From Caulobacter soli (GTDB lineage: Bacteria; Pseudomonadota; Alphaproteobacteria; Caulobacterales; Caulobacteraceae): a DNA stretch of 64,000 nucleotides. A program made the translations under genes and the position numbers. Under the pieces are notes generated by a model. It did no database searches. It saw nothing but the letters and a program-made list of their open reading frames with translations, and was not told where the DNA came from. Where the stretch lies: assembly GCF_011045195.1 (NCBI RefSeq), contig NZ_CP049199.1, forward strand, positions 4,819,501 through 4,883,500, in the 5' to 3' direction. Of this stretch, positions 24,533-32,602 are shown one piece after another (within the stretch, counting starts at the first letter, position 1; every line of letters starts with the position of its first letter).

Positions 24533-26317
24533 CTAGATCTTCGCCGCGTCCCGCAGCCGCTTGCGCTTGCCGCCCAGGGCGTCCGGCCGGTTCAGCACCT
24601 TGCGGTATTCGTCGCGGCGCTCGTGGATCGAGGCGATGACCAGGCCCATGGGCACGCCGATGTCGACCAGCACCGCTTCGGACAGCTGCAGCGAGGCCTC
24701 GATGGTCTCGGGCACGGCGTCGGTGGCGCCCAGTTCGTAGAGGCGCGCGGCGTGGCGAGCGTCGCGGGCCCGGGCGACGATGGTCAGGTCGGGACGATGG
24801 CCACGCGCGACGGCGACCACCGCCTCGGCGGCCTCCGGCGAGTCCATGGTCACCACCACCGCCCGGGCGTGGTCGAGACCGCAGCGCTCCAGCAGTTCCA
24901 CCCGCGAGGCGTCGCCGAAATAGACGCGGTGGCCGGCCCGGCGGCCTTGCTGGACGAAGCCGGGATCGCGATCGATGGCGATCCACGGCAGCTCGTGGCG
25001 GTCCAGCATGTCGCCGACCAGCCGGCCGACCCGGCCATAGCCGACCACCAGCACCCGGCCCGCCGGCTCCTCGCTCTGCAGGCCCACCAGATCGGGCGCC
25101 TCGCTGATCGGGGCCGCCGCCTTCTTGGCCAGCCGTCCGCCGATCCCTGACAAGAGCGGGATCAGGAACATGGTCAGGGTGGCGGCCACCAGCACGGCCT
25201 GGCCGATCTGGTCGGAGACCACGCTGGCGCCCATGGCGTTGTCCAGGATCACGAAGGCGAACTCGCCGCCGGCCGCCAGGGTCAGGGCCGCCTCGATCGC
25301 GGCGCGGGTCGACAGGCCAAACAGCCGCCCCAGCCCCATGACCATCACGCCCTTGACCACCACCAGCCCCACCGCGACGCCCAGCACCAGGATCGGCTGG
25401 GCCACCAGCAGCGACAGGTCCAGGCGGATGCCCAGCGACACGAAGAACAGGCTGAGCAGCAGGCCCTTGAACGGCTCGATCTTGACCTCGACCTCGTGGC
25501 GATACTCGGTCTCGGCCAACAGGATGCCGGCCACGAAGGCGCCAAGCGCCATCGACAGGCCCGACAGCGACGCCACCAGGCCCGCGCCGATGATCACCAG
25601 CAGGCAGGCGGCCATGAACATCTCTTCGCTCTTGGCCTTGGCGACCGAGCGCATCATGGGCCGCAGCGCCAGGCGGCCGAACAGCACGATGATCCCCAGG
25701 CCGATCACCGCCGGACCCAGCGCCACCAGGTCGCGCAGGCTGAACGTCCCGTCGCCGCGCCCCAGGATCGCCAGGGTGATCAGGATCGGGGCCACCGCCA
25801 GGTCCTGGAACAGCAGCACCGAGAAGGTCGCCCGTCCGCCCTCGGCGTGTAGGCGCTTGCGCTCGACCAGCACCGGCACGGCGATGGCCGTGGACGACAG
25901 GGTCAGGGCCGCGCCGATGGCCAGGGCCGCCACCGGCTGCTGGCCGAACGCCATGGCGATCGCGCCCAGGGCCAGCGAGCAGCCGATCATCTGCAGGGCG
26001 CCCAGGCCGAACACCAGCTTGCGCATCAGCCGCAGCCGCTCCCACGACAGCTCCAGCCCGATCATGAACAGCAGGAACACCACCCCGAACTCGGCCAGCT
26101 GGGCGATTTCCTGGGGGTTGTCGACGGTGACGTAGTCCAGCCACGGGAAGCTGTGGCTCAGCGCGCCCAGGCCGAACGGACCCAGGATCACGCCGGCGAT
26201 CAGGAAGCCCAGGATGGGGTTCAGCTTCAGCCGCTTGAATAGCGGCGCGACGATGCCCGCCGTGGCCAGGAACAGCACCAGGTCCTTGTAGTCCGCCGGC
26301 GATATCGCGTGATCCAC
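24533..26317 (-). CDS. CPA2 cation:proton antiporter with RCK domain (KefB/KefC-like)
   Basis: A 594-residue potassium/proton antiporter of the CPA2 family. About twelve hydrophobic helices occupy residues 1-385. Helix-bundle motifs such as LLFMIGLELSWERLRLM, LSSTAIAVPVLVERKRLHAE and LLFQDLAVAPILI (the Asp pair region) are clear. A cytoplasmic RCK_N/TrkA-N domain starts at about residue 410 with VLVVGYGRVGRLVGDML, then AIDRDPGFV, and binds NAD(H) or similar ligands. The start is GTG 26317. A second CPA2 protein is encoded divergently 350 bp away, with a small regulator between them. Regulation by glutathione adducts, as in KefC, is possible but not shown. Confidence 0.9.
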   Translation of the reverse strand: MDHAISPADYKDLVLFLATAGIVAPLFKRLKLNPILGFLIAGVILGPFGLGALSHSFPWLDYVTVDNPQEIAQLAEFGVVFLLFMIGLELSWERLRLMRKLVFGLGALQMIGCSLALGAIAMAFGQQPVAALAIGAALTLSSTAIAVPVLVERKRLHAEGGRATFSVLLFQDLAVAPILITLAILGRGDGTFSLRDLVALGPAVIGLGIIVLFGRLALRPMMRSVAKAKSEEMFMAACLLVIIGAGLVASLSGLSMALGAFVAGILLAETEYRHEVEVKIEPFKGLLLSLFFVSLGIRLDLSLLVAQPILVLGVAVGLVVVKGVMVMGLGRLFGLSTRAAIEAALTLAAGGEFAFVILDNAMGASVVSDQIGQAVLVAATLTMFLIPLLSGIGGRLAKKAAAPISEAPDLVGLQSEEPAGRVLVVGYGRVGRLVGDMLDRHELPWIAIDRDPGFVQQGRRAGHRVYFGDASRVELLERCGLDHARAVVVTMDSPEAAEAVVAVARGHRPDLTIVARARDARHAARLYELGATDAVPETIEASLQLSEAVLVDIGVPMGLVIASIHERRDEYRKVLNRPDALGGKRKRLRDAAKI

Positions 26318-26346
26318 GTGGTCGAGCCCCCTCTTTTCGTATCGTC

Positions 26347-26595
26347 CTAGCTGGCCAGTTTCAGCCGCACGCCCGCCCCGGCCTCGTCGGGCGCGATCAG
26401 CGCGACGCCCCCGGTCTCAAGCGCGTCGATCAGCAGGCGTTCGGTGCTATGGTGCAGGGCGTGGCGCTCGGTCTCGAAGTCCTTGACCGTGCTGCGCGAG
26501 ACGCCGGCCTTGTCGGCCAGGTCGCCCTGCGACCAGCCCAGCAGGCCGCGGGCGCCGCGACATTGGGCCGGCAGGAGAATTTTTGCGTGGGGCAT
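26347..26595 (-). CDS. small XRE-family helix-turn-helix regulator
   Basis: An 82-residue protein that is essentially one helix-turn-helix of the Cro/CI type: CRGARGLLGWSQGDLADKAG followed by VSRSTVKDFE. The C-terminal tail, SGAGVRLKLAS-like in character, follows IAPDEAG. The start was placed at ATG 26595, just before KILLPAQCRGARGLL; a longer reading would cross into the divergent promoter. It lies 29 bp upstream of, and on the same strand as, the KefB-like antiporter, and divergent from the YbaL-like one. It could therefore control both; the operator was not identified. Confidence 0.78.
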   Translation of the reverse strand: MPHAKILLPAQCRGARGLLGWSQGDLADKAGVSRSTVKDFETERHALHHSTERLLIDALETGGVALIAPDEAGAGVRLKLAS

Positions 26596-26666
26596 CTGGC
26601 GCTCCCGGGCATCTTCACCCATATTGGTTGAGTACGCCCGAAAATGTTGACCGTCAAGGAGCGCCT

Positions 26667-28319
26667 TTGCACCATACATCCCTGATCGCCACCATCGTCG
26701 CCGGCCTGGGCCTGGCCTTCGTGTTCGGCGCCATCGCCAACCGTTTCAAGCTGCCCGTGCTGGTCGGCTACCTGGTGGCTGGCGTGGTCGTCGGCCCGTT
26801 CACCCCCGGCTATGTGGCCGATACCGAGCTGGCGCCGCAGCTGGCCGAGATCGGGGTGATCCTGCTGATGTTCGGGGTGGGGCTGCACTTCTCGGTCAAG
26901 GACCTGATGGCGGTGCGCAAGATCGCCATTCCGGGCGCCGTGGTGCAGATCCTGGCCGCCACGGCCATGGGGATCGGCCTGGCCCACCTGCTGGGCTGGA
27001 CCCTGGGCGCTGGGATCGTGTTCGGCCTGGCCCTGTCGGTGGCCTCGACCGTGGTGCTGCTACGCGCCCTGCAGGAGCGGCGGCTGATCGAGACCGATCG
27101 CGGCCGCATCGCCGTCGGCTGGCTGATCGTCGAGGACCTGGCCATGGTGCTGGCCCTGGTGCTGCTGCCGGCCCTGTCGGGAATCCTGGGCGGCGAGGCC
27201 CCTCCTCCCGGCCCCGGCGGCCTCTTCGGCGCCTTCGCCATGACCATCGGCAAGGTCGCCGCCTTCGTGGCCCTGATGCTGATCGTCGGCCGCCGGGTGA
27301 TCCCGTGGATTCTGCACCGCATCGCCCACACCGGCTCGCGCGAGCTGTTCCGCCTGGCGGTGCTGGCTATCGCGCTTGGAGTCGCGTTTGGCTCGGCCGC
27401 GCTGTTCGGCGTCTCGTTCGCCCTGGGCGCCTTCTTCGCCGGCATGATCATGGCCGAGAGCGAGCTTTCCCAACAGGCCGCCAACGAGACCCTGCCGCTG
27501 CGCGACGCCTTCGCGGTGCTGTTCTTCGTGTCGATCGGCATGCTGTTCAACTGGTCGGTCGTGCTGCGCGAGCCCCTGGCCGTGCTGGCCACCCTGGCCA
27601 TCATCGTGATCGGCAAGTCGCTGGCCGCCTGGCTGATCGTCGTGGCGTTCAAGCGTCCGCAGAGCGTGGCCCTGACCATCTCGGCGAGTCTCGCCCAGAT
27701 CGGCGAGTTCTCGTTCATCCTGGCCAGCCTGGGCGTGTCGCTGAAGCTGCTGCCCAAGGACGGCCAGGACCTGATCCTGGCCGGGGCCATCCTGTCGATC
27801 CTGATCAACCCGCTGCTGTTCGCCGTGCTCGACAAGGTCCTGCCCCGGCTGGTCGGCCGCAAGGGCGAGCCCGTCGCCCCGGCGGTCGCCGCCAAGCCGC
27901 ACGGCGTGCTGGTCGGCTATGGCCGGGTCGGCAAGCTGGTGGCCGAGGGGCTGAAGGGCCGCATGCCGCTGGTGGTGATCGAGGACGAGGGCGAGCGGGC
28001 CGACGAGCTGCGGGCCGGCGGCTTCGAGGTGATCCAGGGCAACGCCGTGCGCCCCGAGGTGCTGCTCCAGGCCGGCCTGGCCGAGGCCACCCACCTGTTC
28101 GTCGCCGTGCCCAGCCCGTTCGAGGCCGCCCGGATCATCGAACAGGCCAAGGCCGCCAATCCCAAGGCCAAGATCATCGCGCGGGCCTATACCGACGCCG
28201 ATGTCGTCCTGCTGACCCAGACGGGCGCCACCCACGCCCTGATCGGCGAACAGGAGATCGCGCGCGGGATGCTGGCCCTGGCGCCGAAGAAGGCTCCGCC
28301 GCCGGCGACCGCGCACTAA
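26667..28319 (+). CDS. ybaL: CPA2 cation:proton antiporter, YbaL/KefB-like
   Basis: A 550-residue inner-membrane antiporter closely resembling E. coli YbaL along its whole length. The start is TTG 26667, preceded by AAGGAG at 5 bp; this gives the N-terminus HHTSLIATIV, matching the start of YbaL, whereas the upstream frame does not. The membrane part has AEIGVILLMFGVGLHFSVKD, LALSVASTVVLLRAL, GWLIVEDLAMVLALVLLPAL and FGVSFALGAFFAGMIMAESE. The C-terminal RCK_N domain begins HGVLVGYGRVGKLVAEGL. It is the second CPA2 protein in 4 kb. E. coli YbaL has no settled physiological role, so potassium/proton exchange is inferred. Confidence 0.9.
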   Translation: MHHTSLIATIVAGLGLAFVFGAIANRFKLPVLVGYLVAGVVVGPFTPGYVADTELAPQLAEIGVILLMFGVGLHFSVKDLMAVRKIAIPGAVVQILAATAMGIGLAHLLGWTLGAGIVFGLALSVASTVVLLRALQERRLIETDRGRIAVGWLIVEDLAMVLALVLLPALSGILGGEAPPPGPGGLFGAFAMTIGKVAAFVALMLIVGRRVIPWILHRIAHTGSRELFRLAVLAIALGVAFGSAALFGVSFALGAFFAGMIMAESELSQQAANETLPLRDAFAVLFFVSIGMLFNWSVVLREPLAVLATLAIIVIGKSLAAWLIVVAFKRPQSVALTISASLAQIGEFSFILASLGVSLKLLPKDGQDLILAGAILSILINPLLFAVLDKVLPRLVGRKGEPVAPAVAAKPHGVLVGYGRVGKLVAEGLKGRMPLVVIEDEGERADELRAGGFEVIQGNAVRPEVLLQAGLAEATHLFVAVPSPFEAARIIEQAKAANPKAKIIARAYTDADVVLLTQTGATHALIGEQEIARGMLALAPKKAPPPATAH

Positions 28320-28335
28320 TTTATCTTTATTCTAG

Positions 28336-28422
28336 AAGGCCGGGACCCAGGCCGAGTCTCCGGACAGGGCGCCGCGCCACACCCCGTCGAGGCCGCTTGG
28401 GTCCCGGCCTTCGCCGGGATGT
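28336..28422. repeat. long inverted repeat (CCGGGACCC family)
   Basis: AAGGCCGGGACCCA (28336-28349) pairs with TGGGTCCCGGCCTT (28398-28411), and the right arm extends into CGCCGGGATG. Same family as 2399-2527. It lies between the antiporter and the copper locus and could serve as the terminator of the former. Confidence 0.75.
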
Positions 28423-28497
28423 TGGACGTGTAGGGGGCGAGCCAATCTAAAGCGTCGCATTGACCGGCCCCGCATCCCGGCTTACGCAACGCCCATC

Positions 28498-28896
28498 ATG
28501 AGCCCCCGCCGCGCCCAGACCCGGACGACCTGGCCCATCGCCTTGCTGGCGATGCTGGCCCTGCTCGTCCAGGCGCTGATGCCGGCCGCGGCCATGGCCC
28601 ACGACGCCGCCGGCCAGGCGGTGATGATCTGCACCGCCGACGGGGCCAAGACCGTCCAGGTCGCGGGCGACGTGATCGGCAAGAAGGATCCCGCCCCTTC
28701 CAATAAGGGTTTCGCCGGCCTGCCCTGCGCCCAGTGCGTGGCGGTCAGTTTGGCCACGACCACGCCGCCGGACATCGCCGTCGCCCCGGTGCTCTACGCC
28801 GTCCGCATCGCCCCCGCGCCCCGCGCCGCCCTGACCGGCGTCGCCCTGGCCCGCGCGCCCCCGCGTCCGCCCGGACAGGGACCACCGACCGCCTGA
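28498..28896 (+). CDS. DUF2946-like exported protein at the copper locus
   Basis: A 132-residue protein with an N-terminal hydrophobic segment (IALLAMLALLVQALMPAAAM). The mature part has MICTADGAK and PCAQCVAV, giving three cysteines including a CxxC, and a closing ARAPPRPPGQGPP. This arrangement fits DUF2946, a family found beside copper-linked TonB receptors. No enzymatic role is known; metal binding through the cysteines and His36 is plausible. It precedes the TonB receptor by 75 bp on the same strand and probably starts the copper operon. Confidence 0.65.
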   Translation: MSPRRAQTRTTWPIALLAMLALLVQALMPAAAMAHDAAGQAVMICTADGAKTVQVAGDVIGKKDPAPSNKGFAGLPCAQCVAVSLATTTPPDIAVAPVLYAVRIAPAPRAALTGVALARAPPRPPGQGPPTA

Positions 28897-28971
28897 TCGC
28901 CTGACCTTCGTCTCGCGCGTTACGGCCTCACGCCGACGCGCGTCGTCATGCCTTCAGACATCGGATTTTCC

Positions 28972-31026
28972 ATGCCGCCCTCCTTCCGCCTGGCCCTGCT
29001 GGCCGGCGCCGCGCTCTGCCTCCTGTCGTCCGCCGCCTTCGCCGAGGGCGACGACCAACGCACCGCCGTCGACTCGGTCATCGTCACCGCCCGCTCCAAT
29101 CCCGAGGACCCGCCAGTCGTCGCCGCCGCCCGCCGGCGCCTGTCGGAAACCCCCGGCGGCGTGTCGGTGATCTCCCAGGAATCCTACATCGGCCGCGAGG
29201 CCCTGGCCCTGGACGACATGCTGCGCGACGCCCCCGGCGTCTACGCCCAGCGCAAGTGGGGCGGGGACGTGCGCATCTCGATCCGGGGCTCGGGCATCGG
29301 CAACGCCAACCACAATCGCGGCCTGCTGCTGGCCCAGGACGGCGTGCCGTTGAACGAGGCCGACGGCTATGGCGACAGCCAGATCGCCGACCCGCTCAAC
29401 ACCCGCTACGCCGAGGTCTATCGCGGCGGCAACGCCCTGCGCTTCGGCGGGGCCCTGCTGGGCGGGGCGATCAACATGGTCACGCCGACAGGTCGAGACG
29501 CCGGGTTCGACAACCAGGTCCGCGTGGACGGCGGCTCCTACGGTCTGTTCCGCGAGCACATCGCCCTGGCCCGCCAATCTGGAGACTGGGACGTCTACGC
29601 CGCCGCCACCAACCAGACCGCCCAGGGCTGGCGCTCCCAGAGCCAGCAGAACATCCAGTTCGGGTCTCTGAACATCGGCCGATCGTTCGGCCAGGACCGC
29701 GAGGTCCGCGTCATCGTCAACGGCTCCAACATCAACCAGGAGATCCCCGGCGCTCTGACCCTGGCCCAGTTCCAGGCCGATCCGCGCCAGACCGCCGCGG
29801 CCAACGCCAACGGCGACCAGGGTCGCAACCAGCGCGGCGTGCGCGGTTCGCTGGCTACGACCTGGCGCCTGAACGAGACCCTGGTCTTCCAGGGCGCGGT
29901 CTACGGCGTGTGGAAGGACCTGGACCACCCGATCTTCCAGGTCATCGACCAGCAGAGCCGCAACTACGGCGCCTTCGGCCGCTTCGACTGGGACGGCCAG
30001 ATCGGCGGCAAGCGGGCCGACGCCTTCTTCGGCGCCTGGTACCGCACCGGCGACATGGACTCCAACTTCTACGTCAACAATCGCGGGGCCCGGGGCGCGC
30101 CGACCTCGCGCACCCTGCAGAACGCCAAGGCCGTCGACGTCTTCGGCGAAGGGCGCTTCTTCGTCACCGATCGCGTCGCCCTCGTGGCCGGCGCGACCTG
30201 GGGCCAGGCCGAGCGCGACTACACCAGCTTCGCCATCCCAGGCGTGGCCAGCACGTTCAACCTCAAGGCCGACAAGACCTATGACTGGATCTCGCCGCGC
30301 GTCGGCCTGCTGTGGCAGGACGAGGCCGGCGACCAGGTCTTCGCCAACCTGACCCGCTCGGTCGAGCCGCCGAATCTGGGTTCGATGTCGCCGACCAACA
30401 CCGGCTTCGCCCCCGTCCAGGCCCAGGACGCCTGGACCGGCGAGATCGGCGCGCGCGGTCATCGCGGCCCCTTCACCTACGACCTGACCGTCTACCGCGC
30501 GAACCTGAAGAAGGAGATGCTGCAGTACACGGTGAACGCCTCGATCCCGGCCTCGACCTTCAACGCCGACAAGACCGTCCACCAGGGGATCGAAGCGGCG
30601 CTGGACTGGGCCGTGGCCCCGCATTGGCGCCTGCGCCAGACCTGGACCTATTCGGACTTCCGCTTCGACGGCGACGTCCAGTTCGGCGACAACCGCCTGC
30701 CGATCGTGCCCAAGAACTTCTACCGCTCGGAAGTCCGCTACGACGACCCGCGCGGCTGGTTCGTGGCCCCGTCGGTCGAATGGTCGGCCACCGATCAGTG
30801 GATCGACTACGCCAACACCAAGGCCGCTCCCGGCTACGCGATCGTGAACCTGAACGCCGGCTGGAAGGTCACCCCGGCGGTCTTGTTGTTCGTCGACGCG
30901 CGGAACCTGGCCGACAAGGCCTATGTCTCCAACACCCAGGCGGCGATCACCTGGACCGCCGCCACCGCCACGCTCTGGCCGGGCGACGGCCGTTCGGTGT
31001 TCGGCGGCGTCACGGTCGATTTCTGA
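28972..31026 (+). CDS. TonB-dependent receptor, probable copper importer
   Basis: A 684-residue outer-membrane receptor. It has a signal peptide (LALLAGAALCLLSSAAFA), a plug domain with DSVIVTARSNP, DDMLRDAPGVYAQRKWGG and VRISIRGSGIG, and a 22-strand barrel ending FGGVTVDF with the terminal Phe. The ATG at 28972 was chosen because the signal peptide starts there; an upstream ATG adds eight residues. The substrate is inferred only from context: DUF2946 upstream and YcnI and PCuAC directly downstream (gaps of 14 and 10 bp) are all copper-linked. Confidence 0.88.
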   Translation: MPPSFRLALLAGAALCLLSSAAFAEGDDQRTAVDSVIVTARSNPEDPPVVAAARRRLSETPGGVSVISQESYIGREALALDDMLRDAPGVYAQRKWGGDVRISIRGSGIGNANHNRGLLLAQDGVPLNEADGYGDSQIADPLNTRYAEVYRGGNALRFGGALLGGAINMVTPTGRDAGFDNQVRVDGGSYGLFREHIALARQSGDWDVYAAATNQTAQGWRSQSQQNIQFGSLNIGRSFGQDREVRVIVNGSNINQEIPGALTLAQFQADPRQTAAANANGDQGRNQRGVRGSLATTWRLNETLVFQGAVYGVWKDLDHPIFQVIDQQSRNYGAFGRFDWDGQIGGKRADAFFGAWYRTGDMDSNFYVNNRGARGAPTSRTLQNAKAVDVFGEGRFFVTDRVALVAGATWGQAERDYTSFAIPGVASTFNLKADKTYDWISPRVGLLWQDEAGDQVFANLTRSVEPPNLGSMSPTNTGFAPVQAQDAWTGEIGARGHRGPFTYDLTVYRANLKKEMLQYTVNASIPASTFNADKTVHQGIEAALDWAVAPHWRLRQTWTYSDFRFDGDVQFGDNRLPIVPKNFYRSEVRYDDPRGWFVAPSVEWSATDQWIDYANTKAAPGYAIVNLNAGWKVTPAVLLFVDARNLADKAYVSNTQAAITWTAATATLWPGDGRSVFGGVTVDF

Positions 31027-31040
31027 GGGAGAAGGACGTC

Positions 31041-31538
31041 ATGAAAGCTCCGCTGATCGCCTTGGTGGCCCTGCTGGCCACGCCCGCCGCCGCCCACGTC
31101 GTCGCCGTTCCGGGCGAGGCCAAGGCCGGCTCGTTCTCCGCCGTCGCCTTCCGCGTGGGCCACGCCTGCACGGCCGGCGACGCCACCCTGAAGCTGCGGG
31201 TCGAGATCCCCGACGGCGTCGCCTCGGCCCGCCCCCAGCCCAAGCCGGGCTGGACCGTCGACATCGAGAAGGAGGGTGATCGCGCCACGGCGATCACCTG
31301 GACTGGCCGCCTGCCCGATGACCAGTTCGACGACTTCGCCTTGCTGATGAAGCTGCCGCCTCAGCCCGGCCCGCTGGTCTTCCCGGCGATCCAGACCTGC
31401 GAGAAGGGCGAGAGCCAGTGGACCGAGATCCCCGATCCCGAGCGCCCCGACGAGAAGCTGACCCGCCCCGCGCCGACCGTGCGCCTGACCCCCGCCGTCG
31501 CCGAACAAATGCCCGCCATGCCCGGCATGAAGCACTGA
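31041..31538 (+). CDS. YcnI-like copper-binding protein (DUF1775)
   Basis: A 165-residue exported protein. After a short signal peptide (LIALVALLATPAAA) the mature chain should start with His: HVVAVPGEAKAGS. In YcnI proteins the N-terminal His and a nearby Glu bind copper, and both are present. The body includes LKLRVEIPDGVASARPQPKPGWTV in two stretches and a DFALLMKLPPQPGPLVFPAI strand, and it ends MPAMPGMKH, a Met/His tail. GAGGGAGAAGG provides the ribosome-binding site. It sits between the receptor and PCuAC in the same operon. Confidence 0.85.
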   Translation: MKAPLIALVALLATPAAAHVVAVPGEAKAGSFSAVAFRVGHACTAGDATLKLRVEIPDGVASARPQPKPGWTVDIEKEGDRATAITWTGRLPDDQFDDFALLMKLPPQPGPLVFPAIQTCEKGESQWTEIPDPERPDEKLTRPAPTVRLTPAVAEQMPAMPGMKH

Positions 31539-31548
31539 GAGACCCGCC

Positions 31549-32028
31549 ATGAACCGCTTAGCCCTCGTAGCCGTAGCCGCCCTGACCCTTTCCGCCCCAG
31601 CCTTCGCCGGCGACTACCGCGCCGGCGGGATCGAGGTCCGCCGCCCGTGGACCCGCCCCGCCCAGGCCGGCATGAACGGGGTCGGCTATCTGACCGTGAC
31701 CAATGTCGGGACGAAACCCGCCAAGCTGCTGTCGGTGGAAAGCCCGGCCGCCAAGTCGGTGACGATCCACCAGAGCAGCATGGCCAATGGCGTCTCCTCG
31801 ATGCGGGCCGTGACCGGCGGCCTGACGATCGCCCCCGGCGCGACGATCGCCTTCGCCCCCGGCGGCTATCACCTGATGCTGATGGGCCTGACCAGCGCCC
31901 AGGCCCTGGGCGGCAAGGTCCCGCTGACCCTGGTGTTCGACGGCGGCCGCAAGCTGCGCATCGACCTGTCGGTGGAGGCCGGCGCGCCGAAAGCTGATCC
32001 GATGACCGGGATGCACATGGATCACTGA
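31549..32028 (+). CDS. periplasmic copper chaperone PCu(A)C
   Basis: A 159-residue exported Cu(I) chaperone that delivers copper to the CuA site of cytochrome oxidase, usually with Sco. It has a signal peptide (LALVAVAALTLSAPAFA) and a cupredoxin-like fold. The canonical H(M)X10MX21HXM-type ligands are visible: VTIHQSSMANGVSSM followed by GGYHLMLMGL. A His/Met-rich tail ends MTGMHMDH. It begins 10 bp after the YcnI stop, so both are surely cotranscribed. With the TonB receptor this suggests a copper import and delivery route rather than efflux. Confidence 0.9.
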   Translation: MNRLALVAVAALTLSAPAFAGDYRAGGIEVRRPWTRPAQAGMNGVGYLTVTNVGTKPAKLLSVESPAAKSVTIHQSSMANGVSSMRAVTGGLTIAPGATIAFAPGGYHLMLMGLTSAQALGGKVPLTLVFDGGRKLRIDLSVEAGAPKADPMTGMHMDH

Positions 32029-32046
32029 GGGGGCGAGGGGCCGCCC

Positions 32047-32589
32047 TTCTTGATCCCTCTCTCATAGAGAGAGGGAGGGGCCCGCCGCCGCAGGCGGTGG
32101 GAGGGTGAGAGGTTACACTCTGTCCGAACGAAGCACGGCCAGGACCTCCTCGGCGACCGCGCCAGGGTCGGTCAGGACCCGTTCGTTGGGAAACCTCAGA
32201 ACCACATATCCGAACAGTTCCAGTGTCTGGGTACGGCGCTCATCATAGTCCTCCCGCCCTTCATGGGCGGCGCCGTCGAGTTCCACGATCAGCTTGCCTG
32301 CCTCGCAGACGAAGTCGGCGAAGTAGCGATCTATCGAGACCTGTCGCAAGAACCTGAACCCGCCCAGGCGGCGGTTGCGGACAAGCTTCCACATGGCCTT
32401 CTCCGCCAGGGTCTGATCCTGGCGGAGGCGGCGGGCGTTGGCGGTCTTGTCCATTCCGGAAGCATGACCTGGGACCTCGCGGGGGCTCAACCGAAGAAAC
32501 GGGGCTTTTCCGGCAGGCGGCGAAACCTCTCACCCTCCCACCGCTTCGCGGCGGGCCCCTCCCTCTCTCAAAGAGAGAGGGTTCAAGAA
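32047..32589. mobile_element. E3: 543-bp DUF559 element with terminal inverted repeats
   Basis: The ends are TTCTTGAT-CCCTCTCTC (32047 on) and GAGAGAGGGTTCAAGAA (ending 32589), inverted copies with one mismatch. Inside each end lie the same GGGGCCCGCCGC... and TGGGAGGGTGAGAGG blocks as in E1 and E2. Unlike those, the interior carries a complete DUF559 gene whose stop codon lies in the left arm. I found no clear target-site duplication. Confidence 0.65.
32113..32454 (-). CDS. DUF559 (Vsr-like endonuclease fold) protein
   Basis: A 113-residue protein of the DUF559 family, which has the restriction-endonuclease-like fold of Vsr. The family pattern is complete: ARRLRQDQTLAEKAMWKLVR, GGFRFLRQVSIDRYFADFVC, a KLIVELDGAAHEGREDYDER block supplying acidic residues (FADF Asp and VELDG Glu/Asp) and LFGYVVLRFPNERVL. 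Nuclease activity is expected from the fold but not proven for DUF559. The start is ATG 32454; upstream codons are unlikely. The gene fills the interior of the E3 inverted-repeat element and its last codons belong to the repeat arm, which suggests the protein and the repeat move or are maintained together. Confidence 0.82.
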   Translation of the reverse strand: MDKTANARRLRQDQTLAEKAMWKLVRNRRLGGFRFLRQVSIDRYFADFVCEAGKLIVELDGAAHEGREDYDERRTQTLELFGYVVLRFPNERVLTDPGAVAEEVLAVLRSDRV

Positions 32590-32602
32590 AGCGCCCGCCC
32601 CC

